Part shown: positions 1 to 11,887 of the stretch, in pieces | Layout: each line of letters starts with the position of its first letter | How positions within the stretch are numbered: the first letter of the stretch is position 1 | NCBI GenBank assembly: GCA_028671895.1 | Contig: CM053802.1 | Location: 19,537,631 to 19,601,630 of the forward strand | Origin: Oenanthe sinensis | Lineage: Eukaryota; Streptophyta; Magnoliopsida; Apiales; Apiaceae | Direction of reading: 5' to 3' | DNA: 64,000 nt | Translations under genes and position numbers: made by a program | The notes under the pieces: model-generated | The model's input: only the letters and a program-made list of their open reading frames with translations | Told to the model about the DNA's origin: nothing | Database searches by the model: none

Positions 1-506
1 TAGAATAAGATTTCCCCTCACTCGAAAGCCCATTTATGAGTCGAGAGTGGATCACGGGCGCCCATCGGAGAATAAGAAGCCTTTCGTGTCCATAATTAAT
101 TATGAGAATATTGGGGGTGGCAGTGAGTCGAATGACTCCTACCGATACCATGTTAAATTATCATTTCTCCTAAAATTTCACGTTGTTAAGGATACAACTT
201 ACCATCATATATTATGTTCTAACAATGTCAAACTAACGAGTAAAATGAACTTAACCTATTCCTTTTCCCACAATTAAAAATAGGTTGATGTTATTTCTGT
301 CTGAACTCTAAAATGTTTTCCTAAAAAAGGGTGCAAGAAAGAAAGTTAGAGCTAGAGGTATTATAAATGATATTGTGCGCATGTGGTCCCATCATGATTT
401 AACTATTACCTTAGGTTGAACCATCAGCTACTCAGCTTTGCGCAATTTAGGGCTGAAAACGAATTTGAGTAATCTGGATTCGACTCGTTAAAAATGAATA
501 AAATTT
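1..506. other. No gene recognised; flank of the Copia insertion
   Basis: I see no coding exon here. The only longer open frame (47-277) matches no family I know and has no codon character. The segment ends at the left target-site copy of the Copia element (AATTT, 502-506). Confidence 0.4.
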
Positions 507-1117
507 TGTTGAGGTTTTAAGCCAAAATTAAGTTTCCTCACTTTTACTCTTTGTCTCACATTGAATCCGCAACGACAAACTCACTTCCCTTCTCCTATAA
601 ATAAACCCCTTTTTCCTCATTTTTAATTACACATTTCTTTTCTCTCTTTTCTTTATAACTGCTAGATAGTCCATCTAGTAGAAAAACCGATTTATCCCAC
701 TTTTAGGAAGTGTTCGGGATAGAAGATACTCGGGCCTAAACTACCCTTATCGTGTTGTGTGACACTGTCCAGGTTGGAAGATGGAGAGAATGAAAGGCTG
801 TCGGGTAATAGTATTAGGGGGATGTTTAAAGGAAAACAATTCAGTGAGTAACGGATATACATAATAAGTATGTTAAACTGAATTTATGTATAAAATTCAG
901 AGTCATATACCCGGATATTGTAATCTCTTTGTTCTAGTGAAGTTATTATCCTTGTGGATGTAGGTTTGCCAAACCACGTAAAATCTCTGGTCTCTTTTAC
1001 TATATATTGTTGGTTTGTTATTTCCGTTATCATCATATATATTTATGGGTCTAAGCACTCAGAAAAATATATAAATACGCTTTCGCAGACGCCTGGAATC
1101 GGGTCAGATTCCCAACA
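507..1117 (+). repeat. 5' LTR of the Copia element
   Basis: It begins TGTTGAGG and ends CCCAACA. A TATAAATA box lies at about 596-603, consistent with an LTR promoter. It lacks a roughly 45-bp segment that the 3' LTR has at about 3270-3320, so the two LTRs differ by an indel as well as point changes. Confidence 0.88.
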
Positions 1118-1119
1118 AG

Positions 1120-1134
1120 TGGCATCAAGAGCCA
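1120..1134 (+). other. Primer-binding site, initiator tRNA-Met type
   Basis: TGGCATCAAGAGCC starts two bases after the 5' LTR. It resembles the usual plant Copia site complementary to initiator tRNA-Met (TGGTATCAGAGC), with one substitution and one extra base. Confidence 0.7.
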
Positions 1135-1286
1135 TGTTAGTCGTGCATAAATTATTGGTGCCGAAGGGAAGTCATTAAAAAAAATGGTTATTTAATTAAC
1201 ATCGTTTCGACGGAAGTGCTCCCACTGTTTCTTATACTTACCTGGCCAATTGATTTAGCCGTTTAACTTGTTTTGAGTGTCAAGTG

Positions 1287-2480
1287 ATGATGATGACAAA
1301 TATTGGAGGATTCAGGGTGGATCCATATGATGGTAAGGGAAATTTTACTCTTTGGCAGATAAGAGTAAAAGATATCCTAACCCAACAGAAGCTAGCAAGG
1401 GCTTTGAAGGGAAAGAAGAGAAAGCCAACAAAGATGAACGAAGAAGATTGAGAGGATGTTGAGTCGCAATGCATGAGTACCATCAGACTATGTATTGCAC
1501 AACATTATCAACAATGTTGTGGACGAAAGCACGCCAAATGAGTTGTGGTCAAAGTTGGAGGCATTGTATCACGGGAAGAACTTGACTTCAAAGTTAAATC
1601 TGAAACGCGAATTGTATCGGCTGAAGATGGCAGCCCATGGCAATAATATTGAGCATATGAATGTGTTTAATGGTATTGTTGATCAACTTCAAAAGGTTGA
1701 TGTAATATTGGAGGAAGAAGATAATGCCTTTATTCTTTTTACTTCGCTTTCAGAGTCATTAGAGAATTTGGTCACTACCATATTGTACGGAAGGACACCG
1801 TAAAGATGAAGGATATTCAGTCATCACTTTTGTCAAATGCTAACAGGAAGAACGAAGATGGTGACAAGAAAGGAATGACAGTTTTGGCCTTGCGTGGTCA
1901 AAATGATAGAGGAATGAGTGCTGTGAAATGATCTACCAATGACAGGGGTAAATCCTAATACAGTGAAAGGGCCAAACAGTGCTTTGGTTGCAAGGAGTGA
2001 AGTCATATTAAGCCGAATTGTCCGCTTAATAAGAGGAACCCAGATGCATCATTGGCCGTGGTTACTCTCGATTATGAAGATGTCTGCACCGTCTTCAATC
2101 GAGACACTAGTTCTCCGGGGGAATGGATATTAGATTCGGGTTCATCTTACCATATATGTTCCAAGAAGGGGAATTTTGACGAATTTCATGAAACAAAGAA
2201 TGAAACAGTTTCTTTGGCTGATGGGTCTACTTGTGAGATCAAGGGAGTTAGAATTGTGAAAATCAAAATGTTCGATGGAGCAGTTCGCATTTTGGGCAGT
2301 GTAAGATATGTTCCTCAGTTGAGGAAGAATCTAATATCTATCGGTCAGTTAGCTTGAGAAGGCTACAAATGTTTTGTAGTGGGGGGAACTATGAATATCG
2401 AAAGATACCGTGTAGTTCAGATGAAGAGAGAGCTATGTGGGGGAATATATCGTCTGATTAGTACGTGGCCAGAACGTACG
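1287..2480 (+). pseudogene. Copia gag-protease remnant
   Basis: The frame opens with an ATG cluster at 1287 and gives a Copia-type gag (UBN2-like), interrupted by a TGA near 1450. The stretch 1495-1803 reads through the central gag region. A CCHC knuckle follows near 1975-2025 with a stop after its second Cys. From about 2052 the frame enters the retropepsin: the catalytic D-S-G triplet is in WILDSGSSYH (near 2130), and NLISIGQLA follows before a TGA at about 2355. The gag-pre-integrase region then fades and nothing downstream of it remains. Several stops, a frame change and the missing pol domains make this a dead copy. Confidence 0.82.
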
Positions 2481-2930
2481 GGAACTTCAAAAATCTGGTT
2501 ATCTCGTGCACGAGGGAATAGTGACTTGAATGATATTGTTGCGGTTGTATTGCCTTCAAGTCTAGACGATGGTGCAAAAACTGTTGGGATGGAAGTTTAG
2601 TCGAAGGACTTCCATGATATCAACGAGTAGTTGGTATGTTGCAGATGCATATGCGCATCGATCAACATGAATCAAGTGAGTCAAGAACCAGGCAACATAT
2701 TGATTTGTTTGATATGCAGTTGGGGTAAATGAAAGATCGATGGTCACACTTGCGTGTGTGATGGACTACATATTGGATTGGACGACGTGAATCAAGTGAG
2801 TATGTGTTCATGCAACAGATTGCTTCACATGTATGTAGTTGGACAAATAGAGATCAATGATATACTTGTGTGTATATAATTGGGCATTTGAGAATGAATG
2901 TGCTGGGGTTTGGAGTATTTGACTCGGGGC

Positions 2931-2946
2931 GGGGGGGGGGGGGGGG
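2931..2946 (+). repeat. Poly-G run (16 G)
   Basis: An uninterrupted run of 16 G, preceded by CGGGGC, lies in the interior of the Copia element. Such runs are prone to length error in sequencing, and some G-run length may be artefactual. Confidence 0.85.
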
Positions 2947-3009
2947 TTTGGAAATGTTTGTGGTAGGCGAGTTTGTTTCTTTGGAAGAAACAAGAGGGAA
3001 ATAGTTGGA

Positions 3010-3027
3010 AGTTCGGAAGGAGGAGAT
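3010..3027 (+). other. Polypurine tract
   Basis: The purine-rich stretch GTTCGGAAGGAGGAGA abuts the 3' LTR. This is the expected plus-strand primer of a Copia element. Confidence 0.75.
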
Positions 3028-3684
3028 TGTTAAGGTTTTAAGCCAAAACTAAGTTTCCTCACTTTACTCTTTGTCACACATTGAACCCACAACCACAAAC
3101 CTATTTCCCTTCCCCTATAAATAAACCCCTTTCTCCTCATTTCTAATTACATATTTCTTTTCTTTTTTTTCATTATAGCTGCTAGATAGTCCATCTAGTA
3201 GAAAAGCCGGTTTAGCCCGCTTTCAGGAAGTGTTGGGATAGAAAATCCTCGGGCCTCAACTAACCTTAGGAGTGTTCGGGTTTGACTGCAGCCATCGGAG
3301 GTGGTCCCGCTGCAGGTGGTCGTTTTATCAGGTTGTGTGACACTGTCCAGGTTGGAAGATGGAGAGAAGGAAAGACTGTCGGAAAATAGTATTATGGGAA
3401 AGTTTATAGGGAAACACTTCAGTGAATAAGGGATATATGTTAGACTGAATTTGTGTCTAAAATTTAGTGTCGTATACCCGGATATTGTAATCTCTTTGTT
3501 CTAGTGAAGTTATTATCCTTGTGAATGTAGGCTTACCGAATCACGTAAAATCTTTTGTCTCTTTTACTATATATTGTTGGTTTGTTGTTTGTGTTATTAT
3601 CATATATATTTGTAGGTCTAAGCACACAGATAAGTATATAAATATGCTTCCGCAGACGCTGAGAATCGGGTCAGATTCCCAACA
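3028..3684 (+). repeat. 3' LTR of the Copia element
   Basis: It begins TGTTAAGG and ends CCCAACA. It is co-linear with the 5' LTR, including the TATAAATA box (about 3115-3122) and the block ending GGTCAGATTCCCAACA. It carries an extra segment with CTGCAG repeats near 3280-3320. Confidence 0.88.
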
Positions 3685-3919
3685 AATTCGTATTCGTATA
3701 AAAACGAGTGAATTCGAATCTTATTTTATAATTCGAATGAATATTGAGTCGGATCTTACCTCTATGATATTCGATCATATTTATTTTGAGCGGTTCGAAT
3801 AATTTTATAGTACTCGAATACATATTTAATATACATATTCAATTCACATTCGTAAGTTGCATATATAATTATATACAATATATAATATTTATATTAAAAT
3901 AATACTCTATAAAATGATT

Positions 3920-4005
3920 ACATTTTTTTTGATAGTTTTGACATTGGGGTGGTAATCCCCAAAGGTCCTAGACTCAACCAACTGAGACACTGATGCGGGA
4001 CAAAA
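3920..4005 (-). mobile_element. Possible tRNA-derived SINE fragment
   Basis: On the minus strand the sequence holds CTCAGTTGGTTGAGTC, which resembles a tRNA D-arm/A box. It is followed by a GGGGATTACCACCCC hairpin and an A-rich end. This resembles tRNA-derived plant SINEs but is short and lacks a clear B box. The surroundings (3690-4300) are rich in degenerate TTCGAA/GAATCG motifs and hold no gene. Confidence 0.35.
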
Positions 4006-5021
4006 TGACCGCATTTTAGTTTTTAGTGAATAATTATTCGAGTATTTTTAATTTTATAAAATTCATATGTATAAATTTGAACTTGAATTTGAATACGAAT
4101 ATACTAAAACGAGTAGTTCAACATCTATTCAAGTCGAGCCGAATCAAATATGAATATTGATATTAGAACTCGAGTCAAATCTGAATAATATATTAAAATA
4201 TTAATTCGAATCCGGAGCGAATCTTAACGAGTAATTATAAATTCGAGCCAAATTCGATCATTATGCTATTTGCATTTAATCGACGCGATTTCACCCCTAG
4301 TTGTATACCTTAATTACGATATGTTTGTCTTGTTTTATTTGATCGGAAAAAATAAAATTAGAGGGAATGCAAAGAAATTTGGATTAAATCATGAATAAAT
4401 TTTTAAAAATTTCATTTATTCATTTATATATTCAATTCCTGACCACTTATATTAAAGATTAAACACATTAATTTTTTTTAAAAAAGTTTTACTTTCAAAT
4501 ATATTTATTTTAAACCCAAATCGCATCTAAAAAATTTGCACCAACTCATTTTTATATCAAACCTTGTCTCCTATTTCAATATACTTTCTTATAATTTGAA
4601 TATACTAATTTGGGAGTCTAATAGAAAGAGGGGAATAAATTTTTTTATAAAAATATAAATATTGTACAATTTTACATCCCAAATTAAAAATACAAATATA
4701 TGATTTGATTTACTTTCATATTTGAACTTTTAAACAAACCTTATATAATAATAATAATAAGGTTTTTCTTAATAAAATACGTTTATTAAGAAAATGGTAA
4801 AATTTAATTTATTTTTTATTTTCTTGTAATTATTTTTTTAACTTTTCATAAAATACATTTTACAACTCAATGCAATTAAATTAAACCAAAATCAATACAA
4901 TTGCAATTCTTTTTTAAAAAAAACGTAAAAACAAATTGTATTTTGTTGTAAATTATATTTTTTTATTTTAATTTATAAAAAAATTAGTATATTTATATAT
5001 TTCTCTAATAATAATAATAAA
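4006..5021. other. AT-rich intergenic DNA
   Basis: There are long A/T runs and ATT/AAT microsatellite-like tracts (for example near 4745-4760 and 5008-5021). No exon, RNA gene or clear transposon end was seen. Confidence 0.5.
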
Positions 5022-5570
5022 GACTAATTTACATTTTGTACTCTTGTATTTTTAGAGAATTACATTTTAATTTTTATAGTTATCGAATCAATAATTTGCA
5101 TCCCATAATTTCTAAACTCGTCACAATTTACATCTCTTAAACTTATTTCAATCAAATTTTCACGTTAAAATTCATTTTCAACATAGATAATATTGATATT
5201 TAATATATAAACGATCATTTTACTTTTCATATTATACATATTCAACTGAAAATTTTTTGTTCTAATTTTTTTCTAACATTTTATATTCAATTCATCGGAA
5301 TAGAACAATTATTTTGCTCTAATTTTTCATTTCTAATTTTATATTAGAATTGATAAATTTAACATAAAAATCAAAACATATTTTAATTAAAAATGTGTTA
5401 TATGAATACTAAAATGATCTTTTAAATATTACTCTTAATATTATCTTAATAGAAAATGATCTTATCTTAAAAATTGATTGAAATAAGTTTAAGAGGAGAA
5501 AGTGCGACGGTTTAAAACTCAAAACTCGTGGGATATACAATTCTCCAAAAGCGTGGAGAGTAAATTAGTC
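5022..5570. mobile_element. Mutator-type MITE upstream of COG5
   Basis: The left end GACTAATTTAC and right end GTAAATTAGTC are inverted copies. The inner arms also fold back: CTTAAACTTATTTCAATC near 5136 pairs with GATTGAAATAAGTTTAAG near 5475. The flanking 9-mers AATAATAAA (5013-5021) and GATAATAAA (5571-5579) match 8 of 9, the target duplication size of Mutator elements. It has no coding capacity. Its right end is 126 bp from the COG5 start codon, so it probably lies in the promoter or 5' UTR. Confidence 0.72.
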
Positions 5571-5696
5571 GATAATAAATTTGATTTACCATGTATTTAC
5601 AAAATCAGGGGCTTCACCGAACGATTTGATATTCATAAAATTCATTTACACACTCATCAGGCTCAGGCCTTGTGAAATATAACAAGAAATTGATCA

Positions 5697-8600
5697 ATGG
5701 CGTCGCCGGCGACACCGCGACAATACACACTCCAACGCATCTCCACCTTCAAAGACCGCCCATCCACGACCACCCCATCAATCTCCGCCCCCTCTTCCCC
5801 TCTCTCCTCCTTAGCCTCCGATCCCATCTTCTCCGTCTTCCTCTCCCCAGATTTCAACTCCACTTCTTTCTCCTCCGCCGCCCTCTCCTCCGGATCCGCC
5901 AGTTCCCGTGCAGAAAAGCTCCAACACGCCATTCGATTACTCGAAAACCAGCTCCGATCTCAAGTCCTCTCTCACCACACTCATCTCCTCTCTCAACTCT
6001 CTCATCTTCATCAAACTGACTCCTCTTTGACCCATCTCAGGTCCTCTCTTTCCACCCTTCAGTCCTCGCTTCTTCGTCTCCGGTCCGAGATCTCGGAACC
6101 CAATAAGGTGATCAAGGTAAAAACTGAGCAGCTTTCGAATATTCATTCTGCGGTTTCGTATTTGCAGGGGACTATTAGGTTGCTTAGGTTATCGAGGAAA
6201 TTGAGGAGTTTGATGGGTGTGGAGAGCTTGGATTTGTCGAAATGTGCGCAGTTGTATTACCAAGTTATGAGTCTCGTTAGTGAGAATGAGCTCGGGGGAA
6301 TTGCGGTTGTGGAGGAGGAAATGAAGTGGGTTTTGGAGTGCGGGGAGGAGTTGCGGGTCAAAGGGATGGAGGTTTTGGAGAGGGGGCTTCAGGGGTTTAA
6401 TCAGGCGGAAGTCGGGGCTGGTTTGCAGGTTTTTTATAATTTAGGAGAGTTACGTGGGACCGTGGAGGGATTGGTTGGGAAGTATAAGAATGTGGGTATC
6501 AAGAGTATTGCCAATGCGTTGGATATGAAGGCAATTTCGAGTGGTGGTGGAATGTATGGGGGTGGACCGGGTGGGATACAGAGGAGTGGGACCCCGCAGA
6601 TTGGGGGTGGGAGTAAGGCTAAGGAAGCGTTGTGGCAACGGATGAATGGTTGTATGGATCAGTTGCATGGTATTGTTGTGGCTGTTTGGCATTTGCAGAG
6701 GGTTTTGTCCAAGAAGAGGGATCCATTTACTCATGTGTTGTTGCTTGATGAGGTTATGCAGGTAATGCTGTTTATTTATGTCGGTCAAAGTTTTGTAGTT
6801 TTATGCCGAAGTAGATATCGTAAGCTACGGTTACGTTGTTTCTAATGAATGTGCTATACTCACTATCTACAATCTGTACTCATTTTATCGACAATACTAC
6901 CTTCTTAAACAATACCATGAACACATTTTGATCATTTTTTAGTTCATTTTAGGATATTATTTGATCATTTCCATGGGTATATAACCCATATAAATGAACG
7001 TAAAGATTGATTGAAATTTGTCCAAAAGATATAATTGAAGGATGAAAGATTGTAGAAAATGAGAGTAAGTAAGCTATCAGTTTAGAAATTATAATCCCAT
7101 GAATGCCGTTAAGACTTTTGATAGGATTGGGAGTCAATATTTTGAGCAATGATAATGAGGATGATGTGATATACATTGCATGTATACATATCGACTTAAC
7201 TTCTGGAACATAACATGGTTTTGTCCTCAAGTTATTTTTCTCTTTATGAATCCTAATTTTATTATGTACAACAGGCTACCTTCAAAATGGAGGCCAAATA
7301 ATTGTTACTGGGAGTTTTATGTGATATTACTTTGAGTTATTTATTTGCTGATTAATAATGCCACTTATGGTGTTGTATTGCTGTTACGAGTTTTTAGCAT
7401 TGTAATACTACGTACTTATATTAGCTCTTCCTATCTTAGGAAGGTGATTTGATGTTAACAGATCGAGTTTGGGAGGCACTTGTGAAAGCCTTTGCTAGCC
7501 AAATGAAGTCTGTTTTCACAGCATCAAGCTTTGTTAAAGAAATTTTCACCACTGCCTACCCGAAACTCTTCTCTATGATAGAGAATCTCCTTGAAAGAAT
7601 TTCACGTGACACTGATGTTAAAGGAGTACTACCAGCTATGAGTCCAGAAGGGAGAGAGCAAATGATTCATGCTGTTGAAATATTTCAGACATCTTTTCTG
7701 GCCCTCTGCCTGAGTCGCTTGTCAGATCTCGTTAATACTGTATTTCCAATGTCAAGTCGTGGAAGTATTCCATCCAAGGAGCATATATCAAGAATTATAT
7801 TGCGCATTCAGGAAGAGATTGAAGCTGTTCACATGGATGCCCGTTTAACACTTCTAGTCTTGCGAGAGATCAGCAAAGTTCTTCTTCTGGTGGCACAAAG
7901 AGCTGAATACCAGGTAAGTTCCAGCTTGATTAATTGAATAAAAATGTTGTATACATGCAAAAAAAATTTCCCAATATAAGTTGTCATATCCTGTAAATTT
8001 TTATATTCCCATCACCTTCAGTTGGCAGCTTTGGCCCATCGCGCTAATTACAATAGCAAACATTTTACCCACTTTAAAAATGTCCTATACTGTTGTAGTG
8101 ACCTTTCAAACCCCACACTGCCCTCTCTTCTACTGTAAACCAATCAAACTGCTCTACACATACCTTTAAATAATCCTGTCACCCAGATTCAAACACTATT
8201 TTCCTGTTACCAGATTCAAACATTTATTTACTGTCGGCAGTCTCCAGGTCCATATATATATGCAGCAACTCCTGATTAAACAACCCATCCTTCAGATTCC
8301 TAGATAGAGAAATTTGGATAAAATATGGACAGATATTACGTTGTTAGAGTTCATGATTATTTACATTGAAATATGATATTAAATTTAACACTTGCAAATT
8401 TTTGGTATAGATATCCACTGGACCTGAAGCACGTCAGATAACAAATGCGGCAACTCCAGCTCAGATGAAAAACTTTACACTATGTCAGCATCTGCAAGAA
8501 ATTCATACACGTGTAACGTTAATGGTGAAAGGATTGCCCGCAATTGCTGCAGAAGTCTTGTCTTCCTCATTGGGCACAATATATGGCGTTGCCTGTGATT

Positions 8601-9355
8601 CTGTAACATCTCTATTTCAATCAATGCTTGAGCGCCTTGAGTCTTGTATCTTGCAGATCCACGACCAGAATTTCGGTGCACTTGGCATGGATGCTGCTAT
8701 GGACAACAATTCATCTCCGTACATGGAAGAACTGCAGCAGTGCATTACTCATTTTCGTAGAGAATTCTTGTCGAGACTGTTGCCTAATTCAACAAGTGCT
8801 AGCTCTGCAGGGTCAGAAACCATATGCACCAGGCTTGTCAGGAGCATGGCTTCCCGTGTTTTAATATTTTTTATTCGTCATGCCTCACTTGTTCGGCCTC
8901 TCTCTGAATCAGGAAAGTTAAAAATGGCAAGGGACATGGCTGAGTTGGAATTAGCTGTGGGTCAGAACTTGTTCCCAGTAGAACAGCTTGGTGCGCCTTA
9001 CCGAGCTCTTCGAGCATTGAGGCCTATTATCTTCTTGGAAACATCCCAATTGGCTGAATCTACCCTTCTTCAAGATCTTCCATTAAGTGTCATACTTCAT
9101 CATCTTTATTCTCGGGGTCCAGAAGAATTAGAATCACCATTGCAGAGGAACAAGCTCACACCTTTGCAATATTCACTATGGTTGGATTCTCAGGGGGAGG
9201 ATCAGATCTGGAAAGGTATCAAAGCAACTTTGGATGATTACGCATTAAAGGTAAAGGCAAGAGGAGATAAAGAGTTCAGTCCTGTATATCCCCTTATGAT
9301 AAGGCTTGGGTCATCATTATCAGAAAAAGCTCCAGCATCTCATAAACCTTTTTGA
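5697..9355 (+). CDS. COG5: Conserved oligomeric Golgi complex subunit 5 (COG5)
   Basis: Three exons are supported: 5697-6761, 7440-7913 and 8411-9355. Introns are GT-AG, all junctions are phase 0, and they give 827 aa, close to plant COG5 as I remember it. The N-terminus is Ser/Pro-rich (to about residue 65). A helical, coiled-coil-prone region follows (about 70-160), with the COG5 block around RLLRLSRKLRSLMGVE. A Gly-rich linker lies near 275-295. Exon 2 carries LVKAFASQMKSVF and exon 3 the conserved C-terminal half ending near SLSEKAPASHKPF. COG5 belongs to the lobe B part of the COG tether, which acts on the cytosolic face of Golgi membranes in retrograde vesicle docking. No frame damage is seen. 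The start is the first ATG in frame and follows an in-frame-free leader. Confidence 0.95.
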
Positions 9356-11098
9356 CAAATGTTTATTTATTAGATTGTCAGCAATTCATTTTGAAAAGCA
9401 AAAAAAAAAAAGATTGTTACTGTTATGAATGATCTCAGTGCCCCTTCACTACATCAATACACCAAATCATGTTGTTGCAGATAGGATCCTTGAGCCCGAA
9501 TTACAGGAGGGTCAGAGTTCTAAATGGCTGAATTGCAGTGCAGATATATATAGTGAGATCTGTTCTGCTAAACATGCTTTCCATTTTTTTAATTATATTT
9601 CCTTACTATTGTTTCTATTAGTTCAGTTTTTGCTGCACTTCTGTTTAATGCAATTCCGATCAACTATTGAACTGGTCCTTCCCAGATAGCAATGAGCTAC
9701 TGTTACTTTGACCATAATGGTTTGTGAGAAATAATAATGATAGAAAATTTAGCGATATGGAGGAGGAATAGTATCTTGTTTCACTGTGCTTTACCAGAAA
9801 CCGTTCTTATGTTGAGATTTCAGTATCAGTATACACAACAATGCATTGAGATATATATTGTACTTGCTATAAAACTGTGATTTGAACCTGGATCAAGCAA
9901 AATCTGTTCATATGTTGAGGTCACGGTATCAGTATATACACACATGCCAAAGCATTACCATATATGCTGAACTTGCTTTCTAGATAAATGTAATTTGTAC
10001 TGGTCGGAATTTAGATACCACATGAATACAGTTCTAGAGGCTCTGCAGAAATCCACTTGTCATATTTTCAATTATGTCATCATATTTTGACTGACCTTTC
10101 TTTCTTTACAAAAACTCAGGTACACGAGAAAGAAAATTGCATACAAATTCTTTTCTTTTCCACTCTTTAAACCCCAATTCTTTTCTTTTCCTTTCTTCGT
10201 GTAAAAAACTCTAGAACATTCAACAGAGTGTTAGGGTCCTTGTGTGGGGAAAAGCATGCTTAGTGCAAATGAGCTTAGGAAATTATTTAATTAGAAGATA
10301 AAAATGTATTGACTTGTATGAAAATAATTTGTACTTGTGCGAGCTGAAAAGCATATGGTAAAACCCGAACTTCTTTTTGGGACGAGTCATCATATTTGTG
10401 ATTAGAAATTTTAGATGAAATGATATATGTCATAAAATTATGCAACAGTACGAGAAGGCAGAGATAACCGTGTAGTTCCTTGTACGAAGTATGGAAGGGG
10501 GTGTTTGTACATAACTAATCATAGTCACACCTATGACAGGTTCATAGCCAGATCAATATAAAATTAGCAAGTCTTTATCCGTGAGGTTAATTCCTGGCAT
10601 CACAATCAGAAATCTGGATGTTGATGTCAATTCCTGGCATCACAATCAGGAAACTGGATGTTGGCTCGGCGCTGTCCTTAGAAATGAAATAATGTCGATA
10701 AATGATTCGCCTTCCCAGTTTGTGGTATTAGATAAGTGACCCGATGACCTAGCCTGCACACACACATATATGTATATGTATGATATGAATTGACCAAAAG
10801 AAGATGTGATCCATGTAAATACAGAATATAGCATGTTTAAGATGATTACAGAAGTAGTAATAACTTAAACTAATCAGGACAAGACTATCTAGAAAGGTTG
10901 GTGAAGAAGAATGCACATCATTTTCAGCATCTCTTTCATGTGCTTTTACCTTAACGGTTGTGTACATCAACAATTCAACACCTTTATATCTTCCATATTA
11001 TTAGCTGTTAGGATCACTCGTTACCCACAAGGAAGTAGGAGACTATTCCTAGGTCGATCCATCTAAGAAAACTCGTACGTTTCTTCGTATTATAAACC
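9356..11098. other. COG5 3' flank and VQ-gene 5' flank
   Basis: No gene was found. The first few hundred bases are probably COG5 3' UTR, with A-rich runs near 9400. Two local duplications are visible. One is an imperfect repeat of about 110 bp (about 9796-10003, sharing the TATGTTGAG...CAGTATA block). The other is a near-exact 40-bp tandem pair (about 10589-10664, sharing AATTCCTGGCATCACAATCA). The last 100 bp should hold the VQ gene leader. Confidence 0.55.
10589..10664 (+). repeat. Two-copy 40-bp tandem duplication
   Basis: AATTCCTGGCATCACAATCA followed by an [A/G]AATCTGGATGTTG-like tail occurs twice with a 40-bp period. Few substitutions separate the copies, so the duplication is fairly young. 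Confidence 0.8.
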
Positions 11099-11887
11099 AT
11101 GGTAAAGAAATTCGTAGCTAGTCAAGCTGCAGTAGATGATCATAAGTTATTAGTGAATAGTGTCGCAAAGAAAAGTTGTGACAAGAAAAATAACTTGCAT
11201 AGTTTGGTCAAGGTTTTGAAGCCTAAAGTCTATATCCTCACAGATTCATCTACCTTCAAAAATCTTGTTCAAGAATTGACTGGCAATGGAAATATTGGAT
11301 GTACAAGTGTTTCTGATACAACTACATCACTTTCATCTCCCTGTGCCACCACCTTTAAACCGATTGATCATGAGCAAGGTTCGATTATACAAACCAATAT
11401 GATGTATACTAGTGAAGATCATGGTTTTCAAGAAGATAGCCCGGAAATATCTTTTCATTCTTCTGATCATCCAGTTACATCTCATTCTCCTCCTTGCACC
11501 ATCATTTCCAAACCACTGTATCATGAGCAGGTTCCAGAAATAGGAAACAATAAGATGTATACTACTGGAGATTATGGTTTTCAAGAAAGTAGCCCTGCAT
11601 TATCATTTGATTCTTCAGATCATCATATCGATCTGATTAGCATTCCAGTATCATCAGATTCCTCACAAGAAATCATTGATTACGTGCCAACTACTTTGAT
11701 CAGTGAAGATCACGAGTTTCAAAGTACTTGGGACACGATGAGTTTTCCACTACAATATGAAGGGATGGAGATATGGTTGTTGGAGATGGATTGTTGTGTT
11801 TATGATAACAATGGTTCGCATTGGCCTCAACCAGTTATGCCTCCGGAGGTTTGTGCATTTGATTGTGACTTATCCGCAATCATGTGA
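11099..11887 (+). CDS. VQ motif-containing protein, intronless
   Basis: This single open frame of 262 aa starts at the ATG in a good context (ACCATGG). The VQ signature FxxxVQxLTG is present as FKNLVQELTG (residues 53-62), preceded by a basic patch KVLKPKVYILTDSS. VQ proteins are plant transcriptional cofactors that bind WRKY factors and MAPK substrates, usually in the nucleus, and act in defence and stress signalling. Most lack introns, as here. After the motif the protein is acidic and Ser-rich and contains an internal duplication: about residues 77-124 and 130-175 share KPxxHEQ, NxMYT, DxGFQExSP and SFxSSDH, with a weaker third copy near 194-222. The subgroup and partner cannot be assigned from sequence alone. 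Confidence 0.88.
   Translation: MVKKFVASQAAVDDHKLLVNSVAKKSCDKKNNLHSLVKVLKPKVYILTDSSTFKNLVQELTGNGNIGCTSVSDTTTSLSSPCATTFKPIDHEQGSIIQTNMMYTSEDHGFQEDSPEISFHSSDHPVTSHSPPCTIISKPLYHEQVPEIGNNKMYTTGDYGFQESSPALSFDSSDHHIDLISIPVSSDSSQEIIDYVPTTLISEDHEFQSTWDTMSFPLQYEGMEIWLLEMDCCVYDNNGSHWPQPVMPPEVCAFDCDLSAIM

Larger units (their letters stand above)
507..3684 (+). mobile_element. Deleted Copia (Ty1) LTR retrotransposon
   Basis: Two similar direct repeats (507-1117 and 3028-3684), each beginning TG and ending CA, flank a 1.9-kb interior. The interior has a primer-binding site, gag and protease remnants and a purine-rich tract just before the right repeat. Flanking pentamers AATTT (502-506) and AATTC (3685-3689) match 4 of 5, as expected for an aged target duplication. 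Integrase, reverse transcriptase and RNase H are absent, so the copy is non-autonomous. Stop codons in gag and protease also show it is dead. Confidence 0.9.

Noticed and set aside
954..1178. Open frames inside the Copia LTRs (954-1178 and 3521-3802)
   Set aside because: They lie in LTR sequence, are repeated in both LTRs and resemble no protein.
5672..6788. Overlapping frames on both strands over COG5 exon 1 (5672-6019, 5663-5932, 6450-6788)
   Set aside because: They are shadows of the COG5 frame in GC-richer coding sequence and have no family match.
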